A stretch of DNA of 64,000 bases, from positions 1,426,001 to 1,490,000 of the forward strand of contig JASVEC010000001.1 in NCBI GenBank assembly GCA_030770535.1, given 5' to 3'. The stretch comes from Batkoa obscura (taxonomy: Eukaryota > Entomophthoromycota > Entomophthoromycetes > Entomophthorales > Batkoaceae). How positions within the stretch are numbered: the first letter of the stretch is position 1; the number at the start of each line of letters is the position of its first letter. The notes beneath the pieces were generated by a model. It searched no databases and was not told the origin of the DNA. It saw nothing but the letters and a program-made list of their open reading frames with translations. This document shows, in pieces, positions 33,258-45,018 of the stretch. Made by a program: the position numbers and the translations under genes.

Positions 33258-35384
33258 ATTAAATATTAAGGATATAAAAATAATAATTTTTACAACTTTA
33301 TTTAGATTGCTCATTCTTTTGCTTATATACTTTGAGCTTCCTACTCTTAAGGCAAATGCCCAATTTAAGGCAATTCCTCATAATTTGCTATTGAGTTCGA
33401 ATTTTAAATTATATACCCATGTGACCAGAACCATAATAAGATTTAATAGTTAATAGACTCGTAAGGTAAGACTTTCTTCGCCACAACGCTAAAAATAGTG
33501 CAGTTACAATTCCAAAAACATTATGAAATTCGATTAGTATCAGTAGTTTGACATCTTATATTATGCTTTACCACATTTAATAAGACATATATACCATAAA
33601 GTAATTATAAAATTAGAACTACTTTAAATGACTTTTGAGGTAAATCAAATGCTAAATCACGTTTATTTTTAAAATCGCTATCTATTAAAGATCAAATAAT
33701 AACTTATATAATAAAATTGGTGGTTTAAGTAATATTTGAATATCTCTGTTTCCACCTTTTATTTAAATTGGTATTTTTCTTCTATCTTTTTGCTTACGAA
33801 CTTAATGTATGAATAGCGATAAAATATAGTACCTTATTTCATCCTCTGATTGTGGAACGTAATTATTTTAGAGAGAATGAGGCAAAAAAGTTACTAACTC
33901 TTTTCGTAGCAAAATACTTATTTGGAAACTTATTTTCTTTTTTTAACCAGTTCAAAATTTTTAGTTACACAGATTTGTATTATAAAAGTCAAAATTTTTT
34001 CTATCACTCCCACTTCCCCAGCAATTAATATTTAATCCTGCTCCTTTTTTTGTCCTCAGTAAACAAATACTTGGGAGCTTACGCTTTTACAATATTTGAA
34101 AAAAAACTTCATTATTTATATATACATTGTTTTTATAATTTTACATTTGATATCCTATTATATAACATTTTCAGCTTATTTATTTTTCAAGAAAAAAATT
34201 GAGCAAACTGCATTTGAGTTTTTCGATAATAGTTCAAAATAAAGCTAAACAAAGTTTGGAGCTTTATATTAAAAATTATTATGGTTTTGGCTATAATTTT
34301 CTAATTTGTGTTATAATATTTCATACTTTGTTGCTTTTGGTTCAAATTACTATTCAAAAAATTTATTGGAGTTTGTTCAATTTTTTTGAAGTAAATATAA
34401 TAAATTGAACAAACTATGATATTGGGCAAATATTTACAAAATAAAGTAAAGCTCAATAAGAGTATATTTGTGAGATATAGAACTTTATTTTAAAATAATT
34501 TAGTATCTCAGTAGCTTGATTATTAGGCTCGGTAAAATGTAAAAAGTCTTTACGGTTACTGTTTATACTTTGCGAATTACATTAAGAGTACCTTTGATTT
34601 GCGATTTTTTTGTTTGATAAACCCCAGTACCTTAGGTTTGAGAAGTATACTTAAGCTATTATAAATTCAAGTTAAAATTTTTTATCCAAAAAAGTAATAT
34701 TACACTCTCCACCGCTCATTATTCCTACTGGTCTTTAAGCTATTGACTCCTACTACGCTAAGTCAACTGATGATAAAATGTCTATCACTTCTATCACCAG
34801 TATTTTCTTGTTTTTTATCTGGGCTAATTTATACAATCAACTACAAAGCAACTTTGTAAAATCTATCATAGTCGTGAGTAGAACCTCTTGAAGCAAAGTC
34901 GGTTCTTTTAGTTTAATATATGTTCGTACTCTCGTAACCTTTTCGCTCCCATCTATAATTTTAATTTCATTTATACGAAAAATATTAGGAAGCTTTTAAC
35001 TCCTTTAATATTAAAAAAAAACTATATCGTTAACTTTGCAATGTGTACAAATGGAAAGAGAGTTACAAAGTAAATCTACTATACGGCTTCAAGGTTGCCT
35101 GTTTACTTGTTAAGGACATTGAATAATTCCAACAATTATGGATGATCGAGTATAGTATAAATTATATTAAGAAAATCATCAATCATTTTGATTGTTTACC
35201 AACAAATGGAACAATATAAAGACCGTTTATATTTGACACAGTATTATTGCTACAAAAAATAAACAAGTATCAAATTACTATTTTATAAAACAACAAGTTC
35301 TTTTTTTGTAAAGGAAATGTCGGTATAAAATATGTTTATAAACTAAATATCAATATGTTGAATATTAATTAAATTTATTAAAGG
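33258..35384. other. Intergenic region
   Basis: 2.1 kb of AT-rich DNA: the chitinase promoter on the left and the 3' flank of the 35385 gene on the right. A 69-codon ORF at 34199-34408 lacks an ATG start and any recognisable motif. Nothing else is supported. Confidence 0.4.
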
Positions 35385-35702
35385 TCAGCCTCCTAAAATA
35401 CCAGATAAACCTAATCCAGATAATAGACCACCTTCGGACGCACCTTCAGCTGGTGATTCTTTACCTTCACTTTCATCAGCCTTTTTATTATACCCATTTA
35501 AGATTGATAAGGGATTTTGACCTCCTAAAATAGATAGAACTTGAGGGATTAAAGACACACCGAACCCAGGATTATTATTTCCTCCAGGTAAATGGCCATG
35601 CTCTTGATGGGTTTCAACAAAAGATTTACGACGCTCTAATTGTATGGTGCCAGCCATTATTCCACTAAATAACATACTCACTATCAAAGTTGCTGATTTC
35701 AT
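35385..35702 (-). CDS. Small secreted protein with HQEHGHLPGG core (subfamily II)
   Basis: 105 aa, paralogue of the 28193 gene. Signal peptide MKSATLIVSMLFSGIMAGT, then IQLERRKSF. THQEHGHLPGGNNNPGFG and SLIPQVLSILGGQ are conserved between the copies; the following 30 residues differ much more. The end GGLLSGLGLSGILGG resembles the subfamily I tail. The conserved block after the dibasic site implies that the mature N-terminus is the functional part. Confidence 0.75.
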   Translation of the reverse strand: MKSATLIVSMLFSGIMAGTIQLERRKSFVETHQEHGHLPGGNNNPGFGVSLIPQVLSILGGQNPLSILNGYNKKADESEGKESPAEGASEGGLLSGLGLSGILGG

Positions 35703-37244
35703 ATTTAGGTTATTATTATTAATAAATTAAAAATATTTTTATTTTACTCATTAAACCTTTCTTTTTTTTATATATGTTTGCTTCACTAATTTCTTTTTCT
35801 TTATTTTTATTTTTTGGTATTTGGTAACAGTAACACTACTAGACCTTTTAGTTTATTCTTATTAGTTATATTAATTTTAGCCACTGTTTTTAATTTATTC
35901 CGCTATTTTTTAATAGTATTGTGTATTTTAATTTTCTGGGCAATTTGATTCACTATTTTCATGAACATCATTTTAGATTGAAATTTTAATTTAAGGATAT
36001 TTATTCACTACTTTGTAATTTTGAATAAAATTTGAATTCATTAAGTTTTCTAAACTCATTCTCCTTACTATGAGGTCAATTTCATATAACACTTGTAAAT
36101 ATTTACTACTTTACCTTATAATAAAAGAGAAATATGACCCTGAAATATCTTATTATTCTATCTGAAAAAATACTGCGCGACATATAGTCTTAAAAGGGCT
36201 CAATAAAGTATTTAGCTTGAAGTTTATCTAAATGGCCCCCTCGACCCATGTAGTAGCTTTCTAGTTTATTTTCGAAAGACATACCCAGTCATCCCTAAAC
36301 TACATTTATCTTAAATTTTCCTTGAACCGCTACCTCTTATTAAAAGATATCATTACTCTCTATTTAATTAATAAAGTTTATTACAAAGTACAATTTACAT
36401 TTAAACATCATGGCTAATTTTATTAACCCGCTAAAGAGCTTTGCACTCACAAGAGTATGATAAAATAACTTGGTATTTTTTATATTAATCTAAAAACACT
36501 TTAAAAGAATTTACAATGATAATTTAATTTGACATAGTATGCCCTTGAATTAATCAATTGACGATTCTAATAGCCTAGAAGGGCTATAGACAAATGGGTC
36601 TACTTATTTCAAACCTTTTAACCTTGAAGTCTATTGATTTTTTATTTAGCAATTAAAACTATCTATTTACTCATATAATTGACAAAATGCTTGAGAATCT
36701 ACAAATTTTAGGGCATTTAAAAAATTAATTAACGTTTCTTACTCTAATTAAGCATTTGGGGGGGGGGCTTATACCTTTTGAGGTTTTAAAAAAATCAATT
36801 ATTTTTTTATTTAATACAATGAACTTCAATGAAAATATGTTATAAACAAAGTCATCTTTATTTACAAATTAGTAAACCTAAAGTTGAGTAATTTATGCAA
36901 TAAAAATAGTTTAAGTTTAACAAACTTTTAGTCACAAATTGAATTCTTAATTAAATTACTTAATAGCAAAAAAGCGGCACAAAAGTATTGGAGTGCTAGC
37001 ATCGTTAGTATGTAATTAGAAAAAAGAGGAAAAAGGAATTAAGAGTACAAGTATTGTTCTAAATAATTAGAAAAAAAGAGGAAAAGAGGAGTTGAAACTG
37101 ATTAAATTTTACAATAAAGTTACAATAAAATGTTAAGAAAAACTAGTATATAAACCCCTCCTTATCCTACCTAAAATCTAAAAACATCCAAATCAATAAT
37201 CTATTTAAAAACTAATCAACTAATTAACTAATTAACTAATAATA
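35703..37244. other. Divergent intergenic region
   Basis: 1.5 kb between two divergent secreted-protein genes. TATATAA lies at 37147-37153, about 95 bp before the 37245 ATG. A run of ten G at about 36760 is striking in such AT-rich DNA. No other gene. Confidence 0.45.
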
Positions 37245-37604
37245 ATGAAGTTGAGCTTTATCTTATTCCTTGCTTTAAATTCTCTTAATGCTATGTCTAT
37301 AAACAGAAGAGATTCTGGACACGGTGATCATGATGCAGCTAAAGAAGCACCCTCCGCTGGTGGAGGTGATCTCCTTGGTGGGTTATTAGGCGGTGTTTTA
37401 GGAGGAGGTGGGGGCGGCGGTGGTGACTTGTTAGGTGGAATATTAGGCGGTGGAGGTGGAGATAGCAGTGGCGGTATGCTTTCCGGCATTCCAGTCGTTG
37501 GTGGCTTATTAGGAGGAGGTGATAGCAGTGAGGGATCCGGTGGTATGCTTTCCAGTATACCGGTAGCTGGAGGACTTTTATCTGGGCTTGGACTCGGACT
37601 TTGA
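37245..37604 (+). CDS. Small secreted Gly/Leu-rich protein (subfamily I)
   Basis: 119 aa. Signal peptide MKLSFILFLALNSLNAMS, then INRRDSGHGDHD with a dibasic site. The body repeats GGLLGGVLGG-like units. Near the C-terminus comes a duplicated module: GGMLSGIPVVGGLLGGGDSS then GGMLSSIPVAGGLLSGLG. The second copy ends the protein as in the 26930 gene. The module duplication is visible at the protein level. No known domain. Confidence 0.78.
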   Translation: MKLSFILFLALNSLNAMSINRRDSGHGDHDAAKEAPSAGGGDLLGGLLGGVLGGGGGGGGDLLGGILGGGGGDSSGGMLSGIPVVGGLLGGGDSSEGSGGMLSSIPVAGGLLSGLGLGL

Positions 37605-38332
37605 ATAGCTCCACGCCTTTTATCTATATGACTTTTTTTACTTTTAAAGTTTATATTTATAAATAAAATGTAATATTTAATTGAACAACTTAGTTCAAAA
37701 TACAATTTTAGTTTTTTATCATTAATATACACTTATATAGACATCAAATTATTTCTCGAAATATTAACTAATAATTAGTTGAAAAGTTAAAAATATCATG
37801 TCACGTTTAAATGTTTAATTAAATCTATACAATTTTGAATTGTAAATATTAAATAATGTGGTCTTATGATATGGATATTAAGTCAAAGTATAAAAGATGT
37901 GACTAATATGGGCCCAGGGGCCATTTCTGTAAGTGTTTGTTTAAAACATTGTTAACGTTGTTATTCTATTTAAAAAGGTTAAAGATCAAATGGTTTTGTG
38001 TTTATTGAATTAGAATGTGTTATAAAAAAATGATATAAGGAGAAAAGCATTTATGTGCCTTGTCTTATAAAATGAAATATGTGAAAAAATAACCTGAACC
38101 ATAGCTTAATTAATAACAAATAAAAAAAGTGGAAAACATCACCTTACAGGGCTATCTACTTTTTGCCAACTATTTCTCTTTATGTATTTTATCAATAAAT
38201 CATTCAGGAGGTTATTACTCTTTCGAGAATACAAAAATAGCTAAATAAATTAAAATCTAATATTGTTATTTATTACTAGTCTAATTTTTATACAGGAAAA
38301 ATACTGCACCAGGCAGACATTCAAAGATATAG
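37605..38332. other. Convergent 3' spacer
   Basis: 728 bp of AT-rich DNA between the stops of the secreted-protein gene and the Zn2Cys6 gene. No feature recognised. Confidence 0.4.
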
Positions 38333-40147
38333 CTACAAAGAATATATCAGCTTTTCAGCAACTTCCAAAAAGGCCAAATTTACTTTTGCTGAGTTTGAAA
38401 AATATGGTGATGAGCTAAGCAATAATAATTTTGATTTTCCAGCAAGCAATAGCTGGGCAATTTCATTCATATCCCCAAACTTACGGTATCTCATGATAAA
38501 AATGACGCATTGAAACAGAGCTCCTATCATATCATGGGTGATTGAATGGACTGGAAGAAACATCATATTTTTTATAGCTTGTAAGGCTTCGTTTAGTATT
38601 TTTTGAATAAAAGTAGCTTTGGAATATTGTGGATCAAAGGAGAGTGACAAGTTACAATGATCGAATTCAGTGGGATCATTTTGATAGTATAAGCTTAAAG
38701 AGAATGAGAAGAATTTTATGTAATGGAATAAAAATTTGGCATGGCTTAAATAGGCATTTAGTAGCACTGAAATTTCATCGCTAACTTTTGTTTGACTCAT
38801 TTTACTCAATATAAATTGATAGTTGATAAAAACAGAGGTAAAATTATTTAAAATTATATTGACCCTTTTGTACACTTGGTCAAATGTCATTATTCTATCA
38901 ACTACTTTTACTTTGATCTCTACTATCTCATAATGGTAGTAAGAGTAGTCGCCCAAAAACTCATTAAACAGAATCGAAAGATGCTGCGATACATCTATAA
39001 AGGATGAATCTGGGTTGAATGGTTGTTGATTTAAACAATTTGCTAGTTCGTATTTTTTGGACTGTCTATAAAATCGAGGATAAGAATGATAAGAAGCTGA
39101 TGAGAAGACCATTAATACAAAGTAGATTGCATTATAAACCATCCTTCTTTCTATAATCAAATTTAAATCCATCTTTGGGCAAGCTAAATTTAAACCTAAT
39201 ATAGTCGTACTATTTGCTAAATAATACAAGAAACTGTTAGTTAATTTCAAGACCCATTTGAAGTTCCTTAAAGTCATTAGTAAGATAACTACGCATCGAA
39301 CCGTTTCTAGATTGTACTTGAGTTTATATGGATGCCTAAAACAATTAAATATCTCATTTTCACAGTAGTTCATTGCTTGAATCATATTATCATCTCTTTT
39401 TGCTTTATTTAACCCAGACGCTACAATAATTAATTTAGTAACATAATTAAGGGAATTGAAGTCAAATCTCTTAATATTAAATAGGGGGAGTAGATGGTGG
39501 TCGATACTAAAGTAGCTTCTTAAACTTTGAAAAATTAATGGCAAAGAGAAATGAGGATGGGATCGAGGTAAAGATAAAGTATTTAAATTTAAATAGTACC
39601 GTTTTTTAAGAAGTAAACTCATTTGAGTGGATATTGAAACAATTAATTTCACTCCATTATTAAAATTCTCCATTGGTGGGTATTGTAAAAAGGTCAATAA
39701 AGCGTCTCTTCCGCCTTTTATAGGTATGATTACAAGTATAGCTGAGGTCACTTTTATTAAATTGGATTTTATCCTAGACGAGTTATCTTTTTTATTTTGT
39801 ACTAACGAATTGTCACCCTCTATATGATCATTACTCTTTGGCGAAATTTGTTTACTAGTAGTTGACTCAGTCTTCATTTTAATATTAGTGCTTTTAAACG
39901 GATTAATTTTAAATGTTGATATTTTGTCTTCAAATTTGTATAATTTATTTGTCCTTTTGATTTGCCTTGATATTGTACATTCTAGATTACGCTCCTTACA
40001 ATAGCTACATTTTGGTATTTTTCGATCACAGCCTTTAGAGCGATAGTAGCAGTGATCACACCGATGCATGAATTTTTCTGACATAACAAGTGGTGATTTT
40101 AGTTTAAAACTTGGTAAACTCAGCAAAAGTCTTTGGTTATATATCAT
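38333..40147 (-). CDS. Zn2Cys6 transcription factor
   Basis: An intronless gene of 604 aa. The Zn2Cys6 binuclear cluster is at residues 30-57 (C30, C33, C40, C47, C50, C57; CDHCYYRSKGCDRKIPKC and CSYCKERNLEC). A basic, Ser/Asn-rich linker (60-130) follows. The remaining 470 residues are a mostly helical, hydrophobic middle region like fungal_trans domains but with no exact match recalled. An ATG at 40084 (MSEKFMHRCDHC) is an equally plausible start. It binds DNA and regulates transcription; targets are unknown. The region from about residue 130 onward is shared with the 45019 gene. Confidence 0.82.
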   Translation of the reverse strand: MIYNQRLLLSLPSFKLKSPLVMSEKFMHRCDHCYYRSKGCDRKIPKCSYCKERNLECTISRQIKRTNKLYKFEDKISTFKINPFKSTNIKMKTESTTSKQISPKSNDHIEGDNSLVQNKKDNSSRIKSNLIKVTSAILVIIPIKGGRDALLTFLQYPPMENFNNGVKLIVSISTQMSLLLKKRYYLNLNTLSLPRSHPHFSLPLIFQSLRSYFSIDHHLLPLFNIKRFDFNSLNYVTKLIIVASGLNKAKRDDNMIQAMNYCENEIFNCFRHPYKLKYNLETVRCVVILLMTLRNFKWVLKLTNSFLYYLANSTTILGLNLACPKMDLNLIIERRMVYNAIYFVLMVFSSASYHSYPRFYRQSKKYELANCLNQQPFNPDSSFIDVSQHLSILFNEFLGDYSYYHYEIVEIKVKVVDRIMTFDQVYKRVNIILNNFTSVFINYQFILSKMSQTKVSDEISVLLNAYLSHAKFLFHYIKFFSFSLSLYYQNDPTEFDHCNLSLSFDPQYSKATFIQKILNEALQAIKNMMFLPVHSITHDMIGALFQCVIFIMRYRKFGDMNEIAQLLLAGKSKLLLLSSSPYFSNSAKVNLAFLEVAEKLIYSL

Positions 40148-40840
40148 TCAGTATTAGCTTATGATAGTTTAATTTAACATTTGGGCAGTATTTGAATTAA
40201 AGAATATTTTAAGAAACCAATTTCTTATAATACTATATTAGGAAATCCCTTTTTTTAAATGTTTCTTACAATCCCAAATTAGGAGCTTTTTTATAATTGA
40301 AATTGCAATTTTAATTTTGTTATGGATTCGAAATTAAGACTTCAATTTAAGCACTATTAAAAGCGAATAATTTAACATGTACAATTATTTTGTACAAATT
40401 GCGACTTTTGGTAAAGATAAAGTGTTCTATTTAATTTTAGTCCTTTCTATTCACATTTTATAACCAGTTGTAATAAAATTAATCAATTAAGCTACCTTTA
40501 AAATAACAAATTCTCAATTATTGAAATGTCATTATGATTGCCTATGAAATCAATGAAAATAAATATTATACAATAAGCTAAAAAGTTGACTATATTGATT
40601 TTAAACAATGGCAATATTATTTCTAAAGCTTTTGATTACGTGGTAAGAGTTTGACCTGCTCAATATATTTTTTGTAAAAAATAGTATCTTAAACCCTTAC
40701 AGGTATTTCATAATCTTATATCAGTATACTTCAGTCATCCATGAAATTTCCGACTATCTCGAATTTTGATAAAAGAACGCTAATTAATCAATATTGTATA
40801 AATAAGGTAATTGCACAAATCAAGTTCTTATGGTTTAGTT

Positions 40841-40880
40841 CCTTTTATCTCAAAAGAATTGGCTCTTTTGAGATAAAAGG
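40841..40880. repeat. Perfect inverted repeat (hairpin)
   Basis: CCTTTTATCTCAAAAGA at 40841-40857, loop ATTGGC, then TCTTTTGAGATAAAAGG at 40864-40880. All 17 bp pair. There is no gene close enough for a terminator role. Confidence 0.85.
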
Positions 40881-40924
40881 TCAGCTATAGTTTAAATATA
40901 TTGAAAGATGTGAGTTAATTTATA

Positions 40925-41215
40925 TCTAAAGTTTGATTTTTTCCGATTTTAATCAATTGTGAAGAATGTAGATAAAGTATAAGTGCCAAAAAAATAAATA
41001 TGATTTTTTATTAAAGTAACTGAATAATTTTTCTAATATCTTCTATTTTAATTTTTCATTTAGTTTTATAAATTTTACAACTTTAAACAAATTAATACAC
41101 GAAAAACTATTTTAATTTCAACCCAACTATAAAACTCATCCATATATTAAAAACTTATTTCATTATTGAAACGTTTACTAACAATAGCGAAGCAAATATA
41201 TATTTTCTTGTAACT
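40925..41215. repeat. Diverged duplicate of 18420-18790
   Basis: Same order of blocks as at 18420-18790 (see that entry), in the same orientation. Non-coding. Confidence 0.35.
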
Positions 41216-42078
41216 TGTAATGTTATGCTTCGATCTTAATTCTACATTTCTATATATTTTGTGGAAGTTATAGTACTTTAAATAGTCAAATTTTATAATA
41301 GCTGGAGTTCTTATTTTTTGATACAGTTAAATAAAATAAGTTAAATGGAGTTTAATTAAGATTTAATTTTAATAGTTAAATCAAACTTATTTAACATAAA
41401 AGCACATTTACTATAACAGTACAGGATAAGAACATAGTCCAGTAAAGCATTTCAATAACTCGTCAAAAAAAATCTGTAAGGAAAAAAGCCAACAAATTTT
41501 TAACATGTGCTCGATTACATTGAACTTTCAATCCATTAATTACTATAAATTAAAGATATGGTTGAGTCTTTTTAGATTCCACTTATTCTGTTAGTTATGT
41601 AGACATTATTAAAACTATAGCTCAAACTAATAAAATTCCTTTTGCAGTTTTAGATAAAGTTAAATTCAGTATTTTATTATTTACTAGTTTTTTACTCTTA
41701 GCTTTTTATTTTAAATAACCTATCAATTTAAATAAACGGTTGTTTTTCAATATGTTTGATAAATTCTAATGGACATTGCCATTAAATTGAGTATTTCATT
41801 TTTAAAATTAAGGATAAAGGTTGCAAAAATACTCTTTTTAGAAAAAAAGAAAGAATTAGCAGTAACGCATCCCAATTTTATAAAGTCGGTATCACTATTT
41901 AAATTATACTCCAAGAGAAATTTTTGTAACACTACATTATAATCATCTAAAATATTGCAGTAGAAATGGGCGTAATATGCACAATTTTTGCAACTATCGG
42001 CAATAATCCACATGTATCATTGTATTGAAGATTCAAAGTAGTTATAATAAAACAAGGTTTCTATTTTGCTAATACAAT

Positions 42079-43424
42079 TTACACCATTTGATTAAGTTCA
42101 GGCTTAGAATCATCAAATGAAAAATTCGGATCTTTAATAACGAACACCATATTATCATGAGTTGGTTCAGGGATTGGCTTAGGTGCTTTTCCCAAAATAC
42201 ATAAATTTACGATTTTTTTATATAAGAAATAAACTAAAATAAAATAGGTAACAAAACAACCCCTGAAAGCCCACCAATGATTGCAGGTATTTGGCTTTTT
42301 AGTTTCAAGTCTTCTGTTTCTTTTACAGAAGGTAACCGATCTACTAAAGTGAAATTACTTAAGCAGATAATTTGTGTTTTTAAAGAAAATTCCAAATGCA
42401 CACCAAAAGTGTACAAAAGATGTCCATTTTAATGCTCCAAATAACCCCAAATAAAACTAATGAATCTTAGCATAATGTTTTTCCCAATTAAGGTTATCTA
42501 AATTTAAGACATAAAGCGTGCTGTCAACAAAATGGTCAAAATTGATAGCATCAGAGCCACCCACTATGTAAATAAGATTACCAACTTTTTTAAAACCAAA
42601 ACCATACCGTGGATTTGGAGCTTCCCCTGTTGTAGTTTGATGATACCATTTTTCACCTTCAATACTAAAACCAATGATAGTTTCAAGCTTATTAATTTTT
42701 TCGAAAAGTACAGTCTCACCTCTAAATATCATTAAAATTCCAATATGTATAATCGAGCTATGACTACTAGCTAAATATCCTCCTTTTTTCCCACTAGTCC
42801 TTCATGTGGTATCTTTAGTGTTATATATTATTAATCCAGGATAATACCCAACTTCTTGCTCATCTCCTTTTTTGTTAAAATATTCTCTATTAAATAACAC
42901 CAATTCATCTGAATTTAGATTGTTCTGAGTTAAGGTTGGTTTATGAGGTCCATAAGGCCCATAATTTAATGGATGATTGTCTGATTTGGTATAATTCAAG
43001 CTCTTAATGAACTGGTTCCCATTGTGATCTATTTTCCAGTTTTTATTTTGAACATTAAACATCTTTATACTTTCATTAAGTAGTGTCAATGCTTCTCCTA
43101 CAACCGTAACTCCTTCTGAACTATCAATCATTTTAATATTACTCTGAAAGGCTGATATATTTGAATGATGATCTTTGAGTGGATTAAATTCCCAATGTAC
43201 TTTCGACTACCATTTAATTCTATTTCACCTTTTAGATCTAAATTGTAAAATCCAATATTTAACGTATTTTCATTTTAATCACCTTTCTTAAAATTTGACC
43301 AAAGAAAACTACCCAAATATATAACTCTTATTATTGATTAGTATTTCACTTGGTCCAGATAGCTCTGGTAAATCTGAACAACTTAAATATTAAAAAACAA
43401 TAGTAATAAAAGCAGTAGCTTCAT
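42079..43424 (-). pseudogene. Kelch-repeat membrane protein pseudogene
   Basis: An ATG at 43424 opens a signal peptide (MKLLLLLLLFFNI) that stops at once. In other frames follow SDLPELSGPSEILINNKSYIFG and several open pieces (43131-42802, 42732-42457, 42416-42234). One piece has a kelch blade (APNPRYGFGFKKVGNLIYIVGG, in two parts joined). The last carries a membrane helix (PAIIGGLSGVVLLPILF) with a short cytosolic tail down to 42079. The architecture is signal peptide, kelch propeller, one membrane helix. Several stops and frame changes break it, and introns with GT-AG ends do not account for them. The intact family members are often cell-surface proteins. Confidence 0.6.
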
Positions 43425-45018
43425 AAAATTTAAACAAAACCTCTTTAAAATACTTTCTAACTTTCTGATTTTTAAATCCTTCCAATATTTGAAGGAATAG
43501 GAACGTTTGGTTTAATATGAAACAAATTGATTTGTTAGTTGCCAAAAACCTTATTTGGAAATTCATTAAGAATTGTTATTATAAGGTTCAATCACAAACA
43601 TTAAAAAGTTTAACAAAGTTGTTTACAAGTATTGTATAAGTACGGCGCTGTCATAAACAACGAGTAGATAGAGCATCTCAGTTAATTTTTCTCCCCTTGC
43701 ATTTCAATCTACATAAATTAAATCTTTATCTAAAGCTGGCACATCAGAAGTAGAATACATCACACCAATCGCATAGCTTTCTTCCCTTCTCACTCTCAGT
43801 TTTTTATTGTCCAGCTTATGACTTAAATTTCTTACTAATATATCATTTGGAATTTCATCTCCTTTAAGGTTTAAAAAAAATCTTTTTTGAATAAATTATA
43901 GCAAAATTACCAAATATAAATTTAACTTACATGCAATAAATTTATTAAAAATTGATATATTTATTACATTACTTTAGAAAGTTTTTATCGCTACGACTTT
44001 ATATGTAGTGAATTTAAAAGCACATCAAAATTATCAAAGAACTCTTTTATTTAATAATATTTAAATTTATACTTTAGTTATCAATTACTGAAAAACACGC
44101 CTGTTCTAACCCTTTTAAGGAATTTTAATTGTTCATTTAAGAGTAAAATTTTCTGAAAAATTCTGCCAAAATTTATAGCTGTGCTTCAAAAAAAATCATT
44201 TAATCAAATATTTAATTATAAGGATCACTGCTAATTACTTCATTAAAGAGTTAGAGCACCTGTAAAGTTTAGAGTTGACTTTTAAGACTCCAGTAGTTTT
44301 GAAATGCAGTATCTTTGCTTTTTATTTCAAAAAATGATGAAAAATATCTTAAAACGGGGTATGAGCTGCCCCATATGACAGTGTTTATCACACAAAACAA
44401 CCTTTAATAGCTTTGTGCTTTAGAATTATAAAACAGATATTATTTAGGTAAATAATCTAGTGTTAAATGAATTTTTAAATTTAACAAACTCAGGGTTAGT
44501 AAACAAAATGGAGTTTATTAACTCAATTAAAATCCAATCATTTTAAATACTTAATAATAACTATTGTGGCTTCAAGTTTTGGATTTTGGTAAAAGAACTA
44601 TAACAGTTAATAGTGTAATTTTATGGAATATTGGTATAGTAAACCAGTTTAGTATAATCCTTATTTCAAAATAAAGATTATCTATACTATAAAAAACACA
44701 ATCGTAATATACAATATCAAAAAAAGCATCTCGATCTTTTAGTGTTTTTATTAAAACAACTAAAAAACATGTTTAGAAAGGTGACAATCCAATATATCCA
44801 ATGTATCTAATATAAACATAATAGAAAAAGTAATATTATATATTTGTACGTATTCATTGTCAACCGGAAAATCTAAAATCCACTGCTATAGAAAACCATA
44901 AAGCACTACAAAACATAAGAGAGGTTTTGATGATTTATAATTAACATCAACTGAAAATGAATACATTGATGATAGCGATCCTCATACTTTTGAAAGCAGC
45001 GTAAATATATCCCCATCC
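43425..45018. other. Intergenic region with a coding-like fragment
   Basis: AT-rich DNA. On the reverse strand around 43890-43680 an open stretch reads LNLKGDEIPNDILVRNLSHK, then RREESYAIGVMYSTSD, VPALDKDLIYVD. The composition is protein-like, but I recognise no family and it has no start. The 300 bp upstream of 45019 were searched for a Zn2Cys6 cluster in frame; none is there, and a stop lies about 80 nt upstream. Confidence 0.35.

Larger units (their letters stand above)
40148..42078. other. Intergenic region with hairpin and decayed repeat
   Basis: Contains the Zn2Cys6 gene promoter, a perfect 17-bp hairpin (40841-40880) and the diverged repeat 40925-41215. An 88-codon ORF on the reverse strand (41747-42013, Cys-rich start SCKNCAYYAHFYCNI) is unrecognised and may be a gene fragment. 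Confidence 0.4.

Noticed and set aside
34199-34408. 69-codon ORF
   Set aside because: Starts at TTG, and has low-complexity hydrophobic composition in non-coding DNA.
41747-42013. 88-codon reverse-strand ORF with Cys-rich start
   Set aside because: Possibly a fragment of a larger gene, but no family is recognisable and nothing continues it on either side.
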